Below are positions 41,026-54,785 of a DNA stretch of 64,000 nucleotides, in pieces. Every line of letters begins with the position of its first letter. The stretch's first letter is position 1. A program made the position numbers and the translations under genes. This DNA is from Takifugu bimaculatus. Taxonomy: Eukaryota; Chordata; Actinopteri; Tetraodontiformes; Tetraodontidae. The notes under the pieces are model-generated. The model was not told the origin of the DNA, did no database searches, and was given only the letters and a program-made list of their open reading frames with translations. The stretch covers positions 18,389,933 to 18,453,932 of the forward strand of contig CP034986.1 of assembly GCA_004026145.2 (NCBI GenBank), in the 5' to 3' direction.

Positions 41026-42423
41026 TTATTTTACTGTGAAGTTTTTTGATTAAATGTCTGAAGTGAAAGAGATTATACACATCTTGATATTGAAATAAAA
41101 TGATTAAATCAATGCAACAATCTCTGCTTCTTTGATGGTGTTTGCCTGCATCCTGCTTTAAGAAATGTTTTTGATATGTGGACACTTATTGGAGGATGAT
41201 GGGGGCCTTTCCTCTTTCTTGTTCCCTTCCAATCTTGGTAAATGAGGGCTTTTTTCTTACTCTTTCCCCTTGTTGGTGGGGGGTCATCAGAATGTCCTGG
41301 AGAGGCCCTTTAAGTGGAGCCTCGCCCTCTCCAGAGTAAATGAATTCACCCACCCTGCCAGGACCTGCAGCTTTCAAAGACCCTAAATAGCAGCTCCCCT
41401 ACCTACTTCACCTTTCTTTTAACTGCCTCTAGCCTCTCTTCTTCTCCTCTCCTTTCTTTTTTATTATTCACTTCCCCTTCCTGTCTGGCATTTTTACCTT
41501 TTTCTCCTCTTCCTCCAGTGTTTATTCGCCCGTTCATCTTTTGGCCTACTGTCCGAGAGAGTCTGAGGAGAATGGTACTAGCAAGAGTCCTCCCCTTTTA
41601 GTCACGTGTTTACTCAATAGAGTAAACAGTTAGTTAGTAGCATGATCAAAGACTGACACGTGTAAACAACTGGACATTAGATTAAGGAGATGAACCTGGT
41701 TTCACCCATAATTGCAAGTTGCAAAGCCGCTTCAACAGGAACGGGTCTCACATTGTTGGTCAGCATCACATCGATTTGTTGGTTAATGTTGATGGTGCAG
41801 TAGCAGTGAAGGGGTGGGTGGTGGGGAGGCGAGGGTCAAACAGGAGGAGCAGACAGAGCAGAGAGAGAAGAAAAGCTTTTTGAGGGCAGTGCAAGAAAAG
41901 GGTACAAGCAAATTCAAGCACATTAGCATGCAAAAAAGAACATTTTGATTGTTCTTTTCTGAGAAGAAACCTGTAACTCAAAGGTTCTGAAATCACGCAC
42001 ATCTGGTGGAGGTAAGGCCTTAAGGTCATCAGTTAGCACTGATAACTTGGAAATAAAGGTAATCTATCACCTCACACTAAACCCTCTTAAAAATGAATCC
42101 TCCCTTTTTTTCTCTTTAGTTCTTCTGGTACTATTATGTTCCACTGGTGGAAAACAAAACCTCCTCCTCCTCCTTCATTATAGTAAATATAGGATCTAGT
42201 CTATATTCCACACTCAGAAGATTGACAGTGTGATTGTAGGAGAAATTCTCTCAAAACGATAGAAGACATTTTCATACTCAGCATTGCGAACATTCATATT
42301 AACTATTAATTGTACGATATTAAGAGTTGTGTAGTTATTTGCTGTTTCAATGTCCACATGCATATTCAAATTATTTAATCTCTAATATCGGTAAATCACA
42401 TTATTAGTGGTACAGTATTATTA
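41026..42423. other. Intergenic, no gene seen
   Basis: Pyrimidine-rich near 41400-41520. No gene or repeat recognised. Confidence 0.45.
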
Positions 42424-42520
42424 CTTAATCAAATCAAATCAATCTTTATTTATATAGCGTCTTATACAATCAAAATTGTTTCAAGGCGCTTTCCAGAATC
42501 CCAGGGCCTGACTACTTCAA
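42424..42520 (-). mobile_element. LINE 3' end (same family as 18.1 kb)
   Basis: On +: aatctttatttatatagcgt, then caaggcgctttccagaatcc and cagggcctga. Read on minus it ends in AATAAAGATTGATTTGATT, a polyadenylation signal plus 5-bp tandem tail. Nearly identical to the copy at 44.5 kb over about 90 bp. Confidence 0.75.
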
Positions 42521-44500
42521 TCACCAGGATTTTAAGGATTTTCTTTAAAGTAAGGTTCGAAAGAGGTCTCAATTCTTTAAAGAACTAAGAAAGACTAAAA
42601 GAAAAAAGTAATATTTGTAATTATAGTATCAGTGAAATTAAAAAGGGCATTTCATTTGTATAGGCAGGTAGATTTCCTTTAAGAAAGATCAAGAAGACAA
42701 TAACTTTAGGTCCAGGAATCTTATTGTGATCTCTATAGTTCCACAGAAACGGAGATAGACTAGAATTGTCCACTCAGTCAGAGTAATCAACACTCCCACG
42801 GAGTGAAGACACAACTTTATTATTCCATATATAGCTTGAGCCCTTGGCAACTGGAATTAGAAACCATCCTTCCATTAAGAGAATTCCAGGAGGAGCATTA
42901 AGTCTCATAACACGTTCTATGCAAATAATCCTGAGGTTAGCATCGCTAATCTGTAACACCAAATCATAAAGTAAAAGTTCTGCCTCATAGGATGTGTAAA
43001 ATTGACCTAATTTGACATTTGAAGGCTGCACAAGCTGACCACAAACCCGTATGGATGATCAAGATTTGCCCCCAGATCACCCGCCCTCGCTGCGTACTGA
43101 CATAAGTTCCCACCTTTGATGAGACCTTCATCCATTCATCCATCCATGCATCCATACATCCACCATCCTTCTGTCTTTCTTTCTTCTTGCTCAAGTGTCG
43201 GAGAAAGACGTTCCGAGCGATGCTTTCCTTATTCACATCCTTCCCTTTAATCTTCCTGCAATTCATCCATCACTGAAAGGGATTCCGTAGCATCGCCTCA
43301 GTCCAAATCCAGCCCGACCCCACGTGCCTATATGATCCGACTCATCCTTATCCTAAAAATCAGGAATCCTTGCTTCTACCGGGGCCTGTTCACCTCCTCC
43401 TCCCTCCTTGGATCCACTCTTTCGACGTCCCAACCATTCCCTACCCAGTGTCGTGTACCTCCCAACACAGCCAACAGCTAGTGTGGCTCTCTGCTTCCCC
43501 GCAACTCAAAGTGGGTTTTATTTAATTTGTCCGTATAATAGACATGAATGAACCCTGGGGTGTTAGTGCGACAGGGCAAAGAAAGCAACACGGGAGGGAG
43601 GGGCTGTGTCAAAACAGAAACAATAAATGCCTTTATTTTTTATAGGCTTCCCCTTTTTGAAAATTACTTCCAAAGTGTGATGTCCCATTGTGGGAGCAGA
43701 ATGATGCTGAACAATGCAGCCGGGGGGTGGGTGTAGACTTATATATCCATGCTAATATTCAAGGGGGCTTTGGCCTATGCCAACACGGCCCAGGTTGGGT
43801 AACCCAGGGGTTAGACTCATAATGGGTGGTATTGCGAGGCTTTTAGTCCCCATTGTGCTGTCTGTGTCAACACGGGGGCCGCTGGGAGGTGGCTGGCATG
43901 TGGAACCAAGCAGGTCGCTCTCATGTTGAAAGTGTTACATTCTTTTATGAGGAACATGTGCCATCGCCCTTCAGCTCCACTGTGACAGAAAAACTTTCCT
44001 AATTTATCTAAACCAAATGATTTGCAAAATGGGAACATTATGTGTCTCCCTATTTGTCTTTCATGCGCTCTGAGATGCACCATTCACGACCTAAAAGATA
44101 CTGACTACATGGTTTAAGGTCAAACCACTAACTGGGAAAGTTCAAGTCTGCTACATTTACTAAACTAACATTCCGTCCTATTTGTAAAAAACAAAACAAC
44201 AAAAACTGTAACATGTCATTTCTCCTAGGGCCATATGTAGGATTCATTCACTCTTAACCCAAATCCAATTAGGGGTCAAATTTTGAATCTTCACCTTCAA
44301 AATCAATAAATCCTTACTATAACCATGAGGTTCATCACTACTGCACTCTAATTAACAATGAAAGTCAGTGAAAGTGTAGCGTCTCTGGACTGAAAGAGTG
44401 TAATATCAGCTGTGGTAGAACTACAGCAGTTGTGAGGACCGGCTTGGACCTAGTACGTACTTGCACTGCTATCCTTAACTCACACAAATGTACAATAAAT
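42521..44500. other. Intergenic, no gene seen
   Basis: Contains a (CCAT)n-like run at 43130-43165. No coding signal. Confidence 0.45.
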
Positions 44501-44504
44501 ATTA

Positions 44505-44535
<31 letters not shown>

Positions 44536-44705
44536 TAGCGTCTTATACAATCAAAATTGTTTCAAGGCGCTTTCCAGAATCCCAGGGCCTGACCCCAGAC
44601 AAGCAACAGTGGCAAGGAAAAACTCCCCTTTAACAGGAAGAAACCTTGAGCAAGGACCAGTCTCATGTAGGGGGACCCTCCTGCTGATGGTCGGCTGGGT
44701 AAGAT
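44501..44705 (-). mobile_element. LINE 3' end (same family), longer copy
   Basis: Same terminal block as 42.4 kb, plus the next part of the 3' UTR (aaaaactcccctttaacagg, gggggaccctcctgctgatg). A (CAAAT)n run marks the element's tail. 5'-truncated. Confidence 0.78.
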
Positions 44706-45865
44706 TATTAGTATTAGTATTAGTTTATCAATATCATTTACAGCTAGTTTATTTATCCAGCTCCACCTGGGAGTCCAACCTGTGTGTATACACACACACG
44801 TTGACATTTTATCATTCTCTAATATAACTTTATCATCTTTTGGGACATGGGGACTGGAAGCAAGCACGTTCAACGTAAAGGCGGAGGCTGGCGAGTGATA
44901 AAGTGAGACTCTGGTGGACCGCTCTCGATGCCATTTGTTTACCCCGACCAGAAAGGGCTCAGCGCTTTTCTATCGGCACCTATTGTTGAGATGCCGCGGA
45001 TAAAGCAGGAAAACGAGAGAACTACTGGTCAGCACAGAAGCCGGCAGAAAGATGGAAACGCTCGACTGTGCTGCTCTCTGTCAGGACTAGAAATCTGTGA
45101 ACTCAGCAGCTGTTTCAAATCAGATTAGTTTGTCTTTTTGGATTTTGTGCACGTTCTGGACCCAAAATGTTTCACTTCCTGCTGCCTTATCAATAATGGC
45201 TGTTTTCATTAGATAGCAATGGTTATGACAGTATTTTAATGTTTTTGAAATGTTTAAAAAGAATAGTGAATGAATGAATTTGCTCATTTGCCTCCTAAAA
45301 ATAAAACAGGACATTTTATTTAACGCACTAACATTTTTAGACTTTTGTCTTTTTAAAAAAGACCCTCTTGAAGACATCTAATGAGTTCAGACACTGGTTT
45401 TCTTACTTTTCCTCTTTGCTGCCATTTCCTCACAGTGATCATTAAAGAACCTTATTATCTTGTGTATCTACGTGCACACTTCCAGCTAATGACTGGCCCT
45501 CCAGCTGACCCGCTGACCCTCATCAGAGCAACAAAGAGGCAGATAACAGCAGTAGGACAATACGATGGAGAGGTTGCTTAGGGTGATGGGGATAAAAGCG
45601 GTGACATGACAGCAATGGAGGGATCAAGAGCATGACAGGAGGACAATGGGAGGAGAAGAAGAAGCGGAGATTGGTCGATGTGGATGGGGCTTGATAATAA
45701 TGCTATCAAGATAGATTTGAGATTGAAAAATATGTTAATGAGGTTTTAAAAAGAAAATCACCCAATTGATGACCCAAGGTACCCTGGATGAGCGAAACAC
45801 CCTATTCTGGCGTTTGAAACACGAACCCTACCTGGTGTACATGCTCATATTTTCCGTTCAATTCT
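44706..45865. other. Intergenic, no gene seen
   Basis: No gene or known repeat recognised. Confidence 0.45.
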
Positions 45866-46110
45866 ATGGTGGGGCACAGTGATGCTGTGGTGAGCACAAC
45901 TGCCCCATAGCAAGAAGGTTCTGGGTTCAATTCCAACTTTGTTGGCAGGTTTCATTCTGGTTTCCTCCCACGCTCGTTAAATGTGCACATTAGGCGGAGT
46001 GTGTGAGTGTGTGTGTGTGTCCTGGGTTAGATCTTTGATCTGTCCAGGCCCACTGCTGGAATAGAACCACTTTGACCCTGATTAGTCTCTACAAAGCAGG
46101 TCAATAAAAA
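45866..46110 (+). repeat. SINE-like/fish interspersed repeat (GGTTCTGGGTTCAATTCC type)
   Basis: Begins ggggcacagtgatgctgtgg, then aaggttctgggttcaattcc (B-box-like), ggtttcctcccacgctc and ctgggttag...ctgctggaatag. Same family of blocks as 8996-9240 but with its left part kept. Confidence 0.6.
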
Positions 46111-47321
46111 GCAGCATATTTTAGTTCTCTGGAGTTCTTTTTATCCCAATTCAATCACTTTTAAGAATTTCTCTGACAAAAAATGTCCCATTGGTACCAA
46201 CCACAGCTCTACAGCGTGTGCTCCCATATATGCTTAGAATAACTTAGCTTTTACCGCCGCCTGACTTATCGGCTGTTCCAACCACCACTTGTAGATGATA
46301 TCTATCTTCTTTGCTGGGGCAGCATTGAGGTGGTCTGGGTGGTTGCAGGGTGAAGCCTGTAAGCGCTTCCCTGCTCAGTCAGTCAGACCCGAGAGATGAT
46401 TCAGATATGAGGGAGAAACAACCGCATCATTCGGTCTTTATTTCCAGCACATGGAACATACATTATCGTCCCATCATTGTGCTGTCAGCCCTCTGCCCCA
46501 TTTTTGTCACACATACATATCAGGGTGTGGCGATAAGACGTCCATTATGCTTTCAATCTGGCAGACCACACGTTTTGGGAACCCAAAAATCACACAGGCA
46601 CCCACAGGCTGACCTCCATGCTCTTTTTAAATAAAGTGCTTGTTGGAGATGTTGGATTTTGTAGAAGACGTTAACACGTGAATCTAGGGGCCATTGTCTG
46701 AAGTTTGAAATACTTTACTGAGAAAGACCTTGTTGAATTCGATCAATGCTTGTCCAATTTCTTTTGAACAGCAAGGTGCTTTGAAATGTGGCGAGTTTGT
46801 TCACCTCGTTCATTTTCAGATGTAGGTGCCTGAGCTGTAGAGTGCTCAAATAATTGCCTTGAATCAATATGTGCAGAGGTGACATTAACATTCGCAGTAT
46901 GATTGGAGTAAAGAGCTCTCGGTTGCAAACAGTGTCTCTAGCTAATGAATCGGGTGCTATAGCAAAGGTCAAGGGGCCAACAAAGCAGCAGAAATCACCC
47001 ACTGCCAAAGGGAATAAGTCAGTCAGACAACATCAAGTCCACTATCTTGTATTATTTCTGGCTGAATGTTCCAATCCCTGCATTCTTTTTTCGGTGTTCT
47101 GTTTAATATATTTCCCCTCTTAAAATTAGTTTAGTAACAATAAAACCAAAAAAGAATGAATGTGTTGGCAAATAATACCGCAAATCCATTCACACGTGCC
47201 GGCTGTGTAGGATGATGAAGGAAGAGGATGGTTATCAACCTCTGTAGGAAATTAAAAGGAGGGTCAAGCGCTAATATCCAGATTGCTGATAGAGGCCTCT
47301 TTCACCATTTGGCAAATGTAC

Positions 47322-47361
<40 letters not shown>

Positions 47362-50300
47362 CAGACACACACAGACACGCTTAACACTGTGAAATGTGTT
47401 TGAAATCTTGCATAATTTGGTGATACCTGCATTGTTGGTGCCTGAGAGCCAAGCGTTTTCACAAGGCACCTTTGACAGTCTGTCATTAAAGGCAGACGAC
47501 ACACACTTTAGTCACACAGCAAAATAATGCGCACGGTAAAGAGACTGTTATGACCCTTATCGGTAATACATTTCTTTTCCAAAGATACAACTCTTGCTGT
47601 TTGGAGTGTGTTTATGCAAGTCAATGCAAACAGAAAATACCATGTAGTCCGTCATGTGCACCACTTCTCCTGCCTAAGCCTCACATTATGCACACTGGCT
47701 GTGCAGCACGCAAAAACACACCGTCAGCGTCCAGGCGCTGACACAAGCATCGAATCCCCCGCCATGACGTTAGAAATGTCCAGCTACATCTGAGCAGATT
47801 CAGTCAAGTGTGAGTTCTTTTTTTTTTTATACTTGATGCCACCTTTGTTGAAGCAAGTTCTGCAAAAACTTGACAGATTTCCAACGTTAAACCTTCAAAT
47901 ACCTTTATTGAGTATTTCAGGCAATGATGCTTTATTATTTTTTACAGTATATTCATAAAGGTCTTTGCAGGGAGAAAAAGTGATAATAACCATGTAACTG
48001 CTAAAGATCTATTCCCCTTGTGACATTCTCCATCTGACACCTGTCATACTCTTCCAGCCATCAGTGTGTATGTGTACACGTGTGTGTGTGTGTGTGTTTA
48101 TTTGTGTGATAACTGCCTCTATGAAGTCAGATTGACAGACAAAAGCCTAATCGCTCCGCTGCTCCAGCCGCCAAACAGCTCAGAGGAAGTATTGACCCAA
48201 ATGCACCATAATCCCCTTCACCTAACCCGGGCAATTTCATGTAATACCTGTAATAACATGCATTTAGCTCAAAGCAGTCATCAAAAGAGCTCAGAGCTTC
48301 TCATTTTGAGAGGTGAGCTGTTAGAATAAGCGCCCTGAAGAGTATATCAATTCTGGAAGAACAACAGCGAGACCGCTGAATCCCTTCTGTCTAAACATCA
48401 GGTTTGTGTTATTTCATTTTTGTTTTGAAGAAACACTTGGGATTAGAAAAGAAAAGCATTTGGGATTCTTTCATTTTTCTACATGTGATCTTGTTGAGTT
48501 ATGTACTATCGGCGCTGTTTGAGCGCTGCTGTTTTGTCTTGTAAACCCTGAACAGGTCTCTATATTTGAATTTTGGGTTTGTTTTCATGCCATATCAATG
48601 CATTTGTTACCCAACCTCCTGTTGCTTGATTCTTTTTGTCCCTGTTATTAAACGACTAAAGCTAACATTGGATAGCTAGCTAAATCAATATCAACCTAAA
48701 TGTCGCTGAGGGCAGTGGCATCGCATTACACAGCAAAACGCCGCCATTGTGCTGATTGTCTGTAACTCCAGCAGCTGTCTCGACAGGTTTTGTTTTGGTG
48801 CACTGTACCATAGCGAATATGCAGCAAATCTATTTCTGATGGGAGGCAAAGCAATCTGCACACAGCTGAGAGGAATGTCCACACAAGAACCTTCTCCTGC
48901 TGAGACAGACACTCAGCTAGCGTGTATATCTATATGATGACAGAGCATTATTGAGGTCATTATAGTCAAAATGCTCCAAAAATCATCAACATTTGACATA
49001 CTGAGGCATTTAATCTGTCATAAAGTTGTTTTTGTCTTCAATCACTTTCTATTATTTCAGTTTAAATCAATTCTCTTTAAAATGTTTTATCCCCCTGCAA
49101 AAGTTTCCCTATCACATAAATAAAGGCTTGCATACCAACAGTATAAAAAACCAATCATACTTAAAGACATACCGGTAATTGAAAAAATACAAAGGCTATC
49201 AGCTCTATCATGACCTTGCCCACTCAGGAATAACGAGATTAGTTCTGTTTCTAAAAAACATTTCATTTGCACCTTTTTTTTTCCTGCCTGTCGTATAATC
49301 TAACGTGAACCAGAGCAGAAGGACGTAGTCGGGGGGCTCACAGTGGGGGCTGAGCTCAATGGATATGGTGATTTCCACTTTACCTTTGTGTGGGTTAATA
49401 AAAAAGACCCTGAGTCTAATGGGATTTGGTGATAAGAAATTAGCAGCACCAGGTCCTTCTCTTTTGTCTCTATCGAAGAGTTCAATGGCACAGCCAATCA
49501 CAGAGCTCGGGGCCCCGGTTACCTTAGAGACGGGAGAGCATAGGCCACAACGTCGCCATGGTAAACAGGGGGGCTGTTTGCTAGTTCCTTTGACTCTCCT
49601 TTTCTCTTTCTCTTGTGCGTACGCATGCACACACACCCACACACACCCACACACACAATGGGTGGGGGGGGGGGGCAGTGTTGTTGAACTTTATTACTTT
49701 ATACTTTAATTCCAAGGCCACAGTGAGAATAAATAGAGCAGGACACACTTGCACAAGGGAATTGTTCATCAATTCATCTTGAATCATTACATGATATCAA
49801 CAAACAATGCTGTATTGCTGTACACAAACAAGGCCAACGGAAATTTTGTAAAGTATTTGTAAAGTATTCCACAAAGAGAAGTGAAATATTGGATAAACAG
49901 CCCTGATATCTTGTACTGGTGGTGCAGAGCTCAACTGTTAGTCATCAAGCTTCACTTGGCTTTTGTCACCCTATGAAAAAAACAGTAAATTTAACATGAT
50001 GTAGACCCATGAGATTTTTGATGCTAAATTTGAGCTAACAGGCACGACTGTGGGCACGTCTGCATTAGGGCATATCAATGTAACCCCAAAATACTTATTT
50101 TCTATATTATTATTTATTGACTGTATTACACCTGTACATGCCTTCTACTGAAATCAAGGTGCAACATTGTATTTATGAGTATTTATGCTTGACTACTTTA
50201 TTATAGGTTTTTTCCACACAAAATAAGTTGATTCTCACAACCAGTAATTGAATACAGGTAATAAAATTGTTGGACATGATTTAGACATATTTGTTTACCT

Positions 50301-52876
50301 CGCGTTCTTCAAAAAGGGCATATAGAGCCCAACGTACAAAGCTATATATTGTGTATTTCTCTACTGTCAGTAAAAATCTCTGCACTGCTCTGTCTGTGCA
50401 GCATATTTTCCACCCATTTAAATGACAAAATAGTGGATACCAAATATGCTAGGTTGAATAACACAGCTGACAAGAATGGGAGAGAGTGGAGCCAATGGCC
50501 AACTGAGACAGCAAGAGAGAGAGCGAGAGTGGCTCAGATGCCGTCCTCAGCTTTATGGCTGAGTGGAAAACAAGCAAATTACAAAGCAGTGAAACAACTA
50601 GCGTGGCCTTGTCATCTCAAGCTGCCAGCGAGGATTTCTTGAATTATCAAGAGTGCAGGTCTGCCTCTCTAACCCAGATTACACTGGTACAGGGCATGGA
50701 CTCACTGTCAGCTTGTGCCTTCGGAAGGACACGTTTGGACTACCGGTATACACGCCCTCAAAAATATCTAGCTCACTGAAAAGGTCCAGGGGACGAATAC
50801 AAATCCCTGTGTGACTGTCAGAGTCAGGGATAGTAGCTAAAGCCATTGCTAGCACCAATAGATTCCTCAGTAACATCGGGGAAGCATCACTACTTTCTGA
50901 ATCGCATAACTACAGGAGGACTTTAGCTAAAACAAAGTTTGGCAATTACTAGGGTAGCCCCATGTGTAATTAAATGGCTTATGCCACAAATGCTTCTCTG
51001 GAGGTAACAAAGGTAGGCCAACAGTGAGCGCTGAACTGTCAAAATGCAACAAGCCCCATCAGAGTCATGTTCAAGCCAACGTCAAGGGTGCAGATGAACC
51101 AGAAGCAATTCTGGATGTGCGCATGTCACATCCCCATTGTGTGGCAAAAACATGCTTACAGGTGTTACCGTAAAGGTTTTCTTCACCCATCATCAGCCAA
51201 GCTGCTCATCACAATTCAGATTAAAGTGTCACAAACCAATGAAATATTCTTATATTGGATTCAAATATAGTATTGAAGGCGGCGATGACAGATCAGGTTG
51301 TTGCGCTGGACCAAGCCTGACTGGTTACCGCTGGTAACAAAACATAAAAACAGTGGTCATGTTGCAAAACAACAGAGGGTTTTTTTGTTTTTTTTTTCAC
51401 TAAACTGACAAGGCGATATGATCGCGTAGCTCAAACCAGCGATAAGAACTCTAACAGGAATGACCCCTCAGGAAAACAATGGATGGTGCTCAGCTAATAA
51501 AATGAATGTCGCCCATAATACTACGCTGATAAAACTCTCATTTCCTTCGTCATTCTACGGTATCTGGTTGAGACAGGTAGTGGATGAGAGCAGTGATATG
51601 GACACGAGCAAGAGCATAACTCACTGTGAAGTAACAATTAAAGAAACAAAAAAGCAAATATTGGCGCTGTAAGCTGAAAGAGCATAAATACCATTCATTT
51701 TTCATCGTAGGAGAAATGACAACACAAAAATGGGCCTTTTTAATGTAAAGGTGGCACACACGCCTGTGCACATGCATGGTAATGACATATAAAAGGCTTC
51801 TTTGAAGATAAAACGACCTACTGGCGTCAAATGGATCCTTGTTATCATAATAGCAAACAACTAATGAGAAATAAAGCGGCATTAAACACCTCAGATTTGT
51901 CTCCATGAATAATAACGAAGCAAACAAATACTGCTAACAAATAATGATCTAAAGAGCCTATTCACATGGAGACATTGTAAGAATGTTTGCCAATTTCTGC
52001 TTCACCAGCGACAGGAGGAAATTGCTGCGCATTCAAGCCGTCTTTTAACTGGACTCATTTCTGGGTGCACAGATTTGAAAGTAAGATTTAGGAATACTTT
52101 GATTAGAGTGATTTGAGTGGACCCAAATTCATCAACAATAGAAAACTCTGGGGTTACAGTATGGCAAAATGCCCCAGAACTACTTTTTTTGTAGATTATT
52201 TTTAAATAGAAAGGCAGCCACCTCCCCAAATTTAACACTGGAACATGCACAAGAAAACACATCTACTCCTATTTCAACGCCACGAACACACGTCTCCTTA
52301 TTAAAAAGCAAGCATCTCCCAGTTACAGGTCGCTAGCTTTTATGCACTGTAGCTCAGCTGAAAGATATCCAGTTCTGTAAGATTTGGCCTGACAGACTGG
52401 GAATAAGCCCCAGTTTCCTCTGCAGTACCGTGAAGGCACTGATCACTATAGCCAGGGCTGGTGCTATAAAAGGTTTTGCATAGATCTTAATATATACCCA
52501 ACCACTGTGTTTTTCCTGCTCATTCCCAGAAGCACCAAGCTCTTTTCTAAAAGTCCTGTCTTCATCCTTTCTGTGTTCTGCTTCCTTGGACTCTTTTACT
52601 ATCTTTTTCATCTTGGAGGGCCTTGTTGTAAGAACCAAGTAATTTCCTTCCATTAACAGCCAGTACCCTTGGCTGCATCTGCACCAGTTAGCAATCCACA
52701 TTTTATTCACGGCATTTTCAGCATAAGGTTTGCACTCCGTATGTGTATGGAGAATTCCCAGAATGCTTGGAAGATTAAATTGCTACTCCTGTGTGTGTAA
52801 GTGTGTTCTTCTACTTGTTACATATTTAGTACCAAAATCTACATTCTGCCAGCAAAGGAAAGACATTAATGAGAAT
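46111..52876. other. Intergenic region, no host gene seen
   Basis: Holds (CA)n at 47323-47355, a TG stretch at 48078-48098 and C/G-rich runs at 49625-49677. The open frames (largest about 148 codons, 49208-49654 minus) have no family signature and overlap simple repeats. Confidence 0.5.
49310..49560. promoter_or_regulatory. Candidate conserved non-coding element
   Basis: Non-repetitive, balanced composition with ttaataaaaaagaccctgag, gtctaatgggattt, ctcaatgg, gttcaatggcac and cagccaatcac. CAATGG/CCAAT-type motifs recur. Regulatory role is inferred from style only. Confidence 0.27.
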
Positions 52877-53040
52877 TTTGGTTGGTCTTCACAACTTCAA
52901 AAGACCATTTGAGGGCTAAGACGTGGTTTTGAATTGAGATTAGGTTAGGGTTCAGGGTTAGAGGGGCCTAGGGAATACATTATGTTTATTAAGAAGTCCT
53001 CACAAGGACATAAGTACAACGGTATGTGTGTGTGTCTTAT
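52877..53040 (+). repeat. TG-linked interspersed repeat, copy 3
   Basis: cttcacaacttcaaaagacc, gagggctaagacgtggtttt, ttaggttagggttcagggtt, gtcctcacaaggacataag, then (TG)n at about 53023-53036. Same block order as 8771-8995. Confidence 0.65.
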
Positions 53041-54600
53041 TTTCATTTTTTTATTATGCAGCCCGAAAATGATTTCACAACAGTAAATATAGACATTTGC
53101 ATTTTCAGGATTTTCGGGCATCATTTTGACCACCAGGATGCGATACCTGGATCTAATACTATCGAAACCCACCCCACCACTGCGTTAATGATTAAATAAA
53201 CTGAACTTAACCAAAACAAATCCTCCCCTTGTCCTGACGTGAATTTCAGCACTGTTTTAACTCTGAGGTTGAGTTTGTTACAAGGAAAAATGGCTCCTCA
53301 TAAAACTATTTTAAAAACTACGTCAGCAGCAAACACACAAATAGAAATGCTAAAACTTTATTTCTCCAGTATAATTATAACTGTGCTGAAATGAAAATGT
53401 GTTTTATGTGGGAGCATCTGTGGCTTCAAGTCATAAACAACCTGAAGAGCTAATAATTTTCCTTCTTTCTGTTCAAAATGACCTGGATGAATATGTTTTG
53501 AGGTATGACAATGACCGACACTCTGATTCTGTTCTGTGTGTGAACTGTGCCACGGTTATACGGCACATTTCTTTCAATTTGTTAGCGTTAAATGTTGGTT
53601 TCACATATAAAAATCCAGGTCTCTGTCACCACTGCATCCATGGCCCAGCACATTAGTCAGCTGGTTCTTACACTGTTGCCAGTAAATAGTATAAGGTGGG
53701 AAAGGGGGATCTTCCTGTGTGAGATGCTATCACTCCCTAGAAAAGAGGAACCGCAGGGTTGATAATTTTGGCAAATTGCTCTGTAGCACTTTGAGACCTT
53801 GCTGTTAGCTTCATCTTAAAGAAGTGCCTCGTTTAATATATGAAGCCATCTTCATAATGTGACAAAATTGGATGGCTGGGATACCACTTTATGTACTTGT
53901 GCTGTAATTGCTACTCAAAAAAAAAAGATCTTGATAATTTCAAATATCCTGAGCTTTTAACATGATCCTGCTTTGATCCTCCACATTCTCTCTCTCCTTT
54001 AGACACACACACACACACACACCGCATCTGTGATGTTTCCTTTCAGGAATATCATTTTCACCGTTAGAAATGTTTTGTTTTTCACCCTCTTGCTCTGTGG
54101 AATTAAATGTCCACAAACGACTAGTGCTGCTCTTTATGTTTTTATAAAATTCTGGCCTTAGAAGTCTTTTTTTGCTTTTTAAAAACAAGCCCCATTAATC
54201 TTACAGTTACTTCTTAAAAAGGGTTTCTTCCCTTAATCTGGTGGCCACACTCCCAACCGTGGGAGTATCAGTAGGACATTTCCGAGGCCTTCCTTTGATC
54301 TTTCATTCTGGATGCTCGACTGGCAGGAAAGTCCAAGTTCTAAACCAGAGGCCAATCAATATATCAGCCACCTTCATATCCCTAAATGGCCAAACCGCTG
54401 CAGCTATTGGAATTTAAAAAAGCCTTTTTCTTGATCTCAGGTTCCGAATCAAAACTGCCATCAGAACCTTCTTTGTGGGTTATTTAAGACTGAAGTAACA
54501 ACAGTCAGGTCTGACCTCTCCTTCGGTGGGGCCGTCTCTTTATGGGATTTCCACCAGTAATTGAAGGATCATTTCAGCCACAGGATATGGCTGAAGACAC
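53041..54600. other. Intergenic, no gene seen
   Basis: (CA)n at 54002-54022. No coding signal. Confidence 0.5.
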
Positions 54601-54629
54601 TAATCAAGACCTCGTCAAGGGTGGTTGAG

Positions 54630-54785
54630 GGACAATTGCCTGTAATTCCTCTAATCCGCTGGATATTTAATTAATTAACCAGCAATTACAGACCGCCAAC
54701 TGTACAGCTAGCACGTTCCAACCACGCAGACATATTCAGCCTGTTTCTGCGGCGCCACTAATTAGTATTTGAAGTATTTTTCAAA
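54630..54785. promoter_or_regulatory. Candidate conserved non-coding element rich in homeodomain sites
   Basis: ttaattaattaa (54667-54678), gcaattaca, tgtaattcctctaatccgc and actaattag lie within 150 nt of non-repetitive sequence. Clustered TAAT cores of this kind are common in neural enhancers. Role is inferred. Confidence 0.32.

Noticed and set aside
45900..45960. tRNA gene suggested by GGTTCTGGGTTCAATTCC
   Set aside because: Only a B-box-like phrase of an interspersed repeat; no cloverleaf or A-box seen.
49208..49654. 148-codon minus-strand frame
   Set aside because: No family signature; it overlaps a candidate non-coding element and a CA-rich stretch.
52354..52710. 118-codon minus-strand frame
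   Set aside because: No domain, no splice context, composition like random translation.
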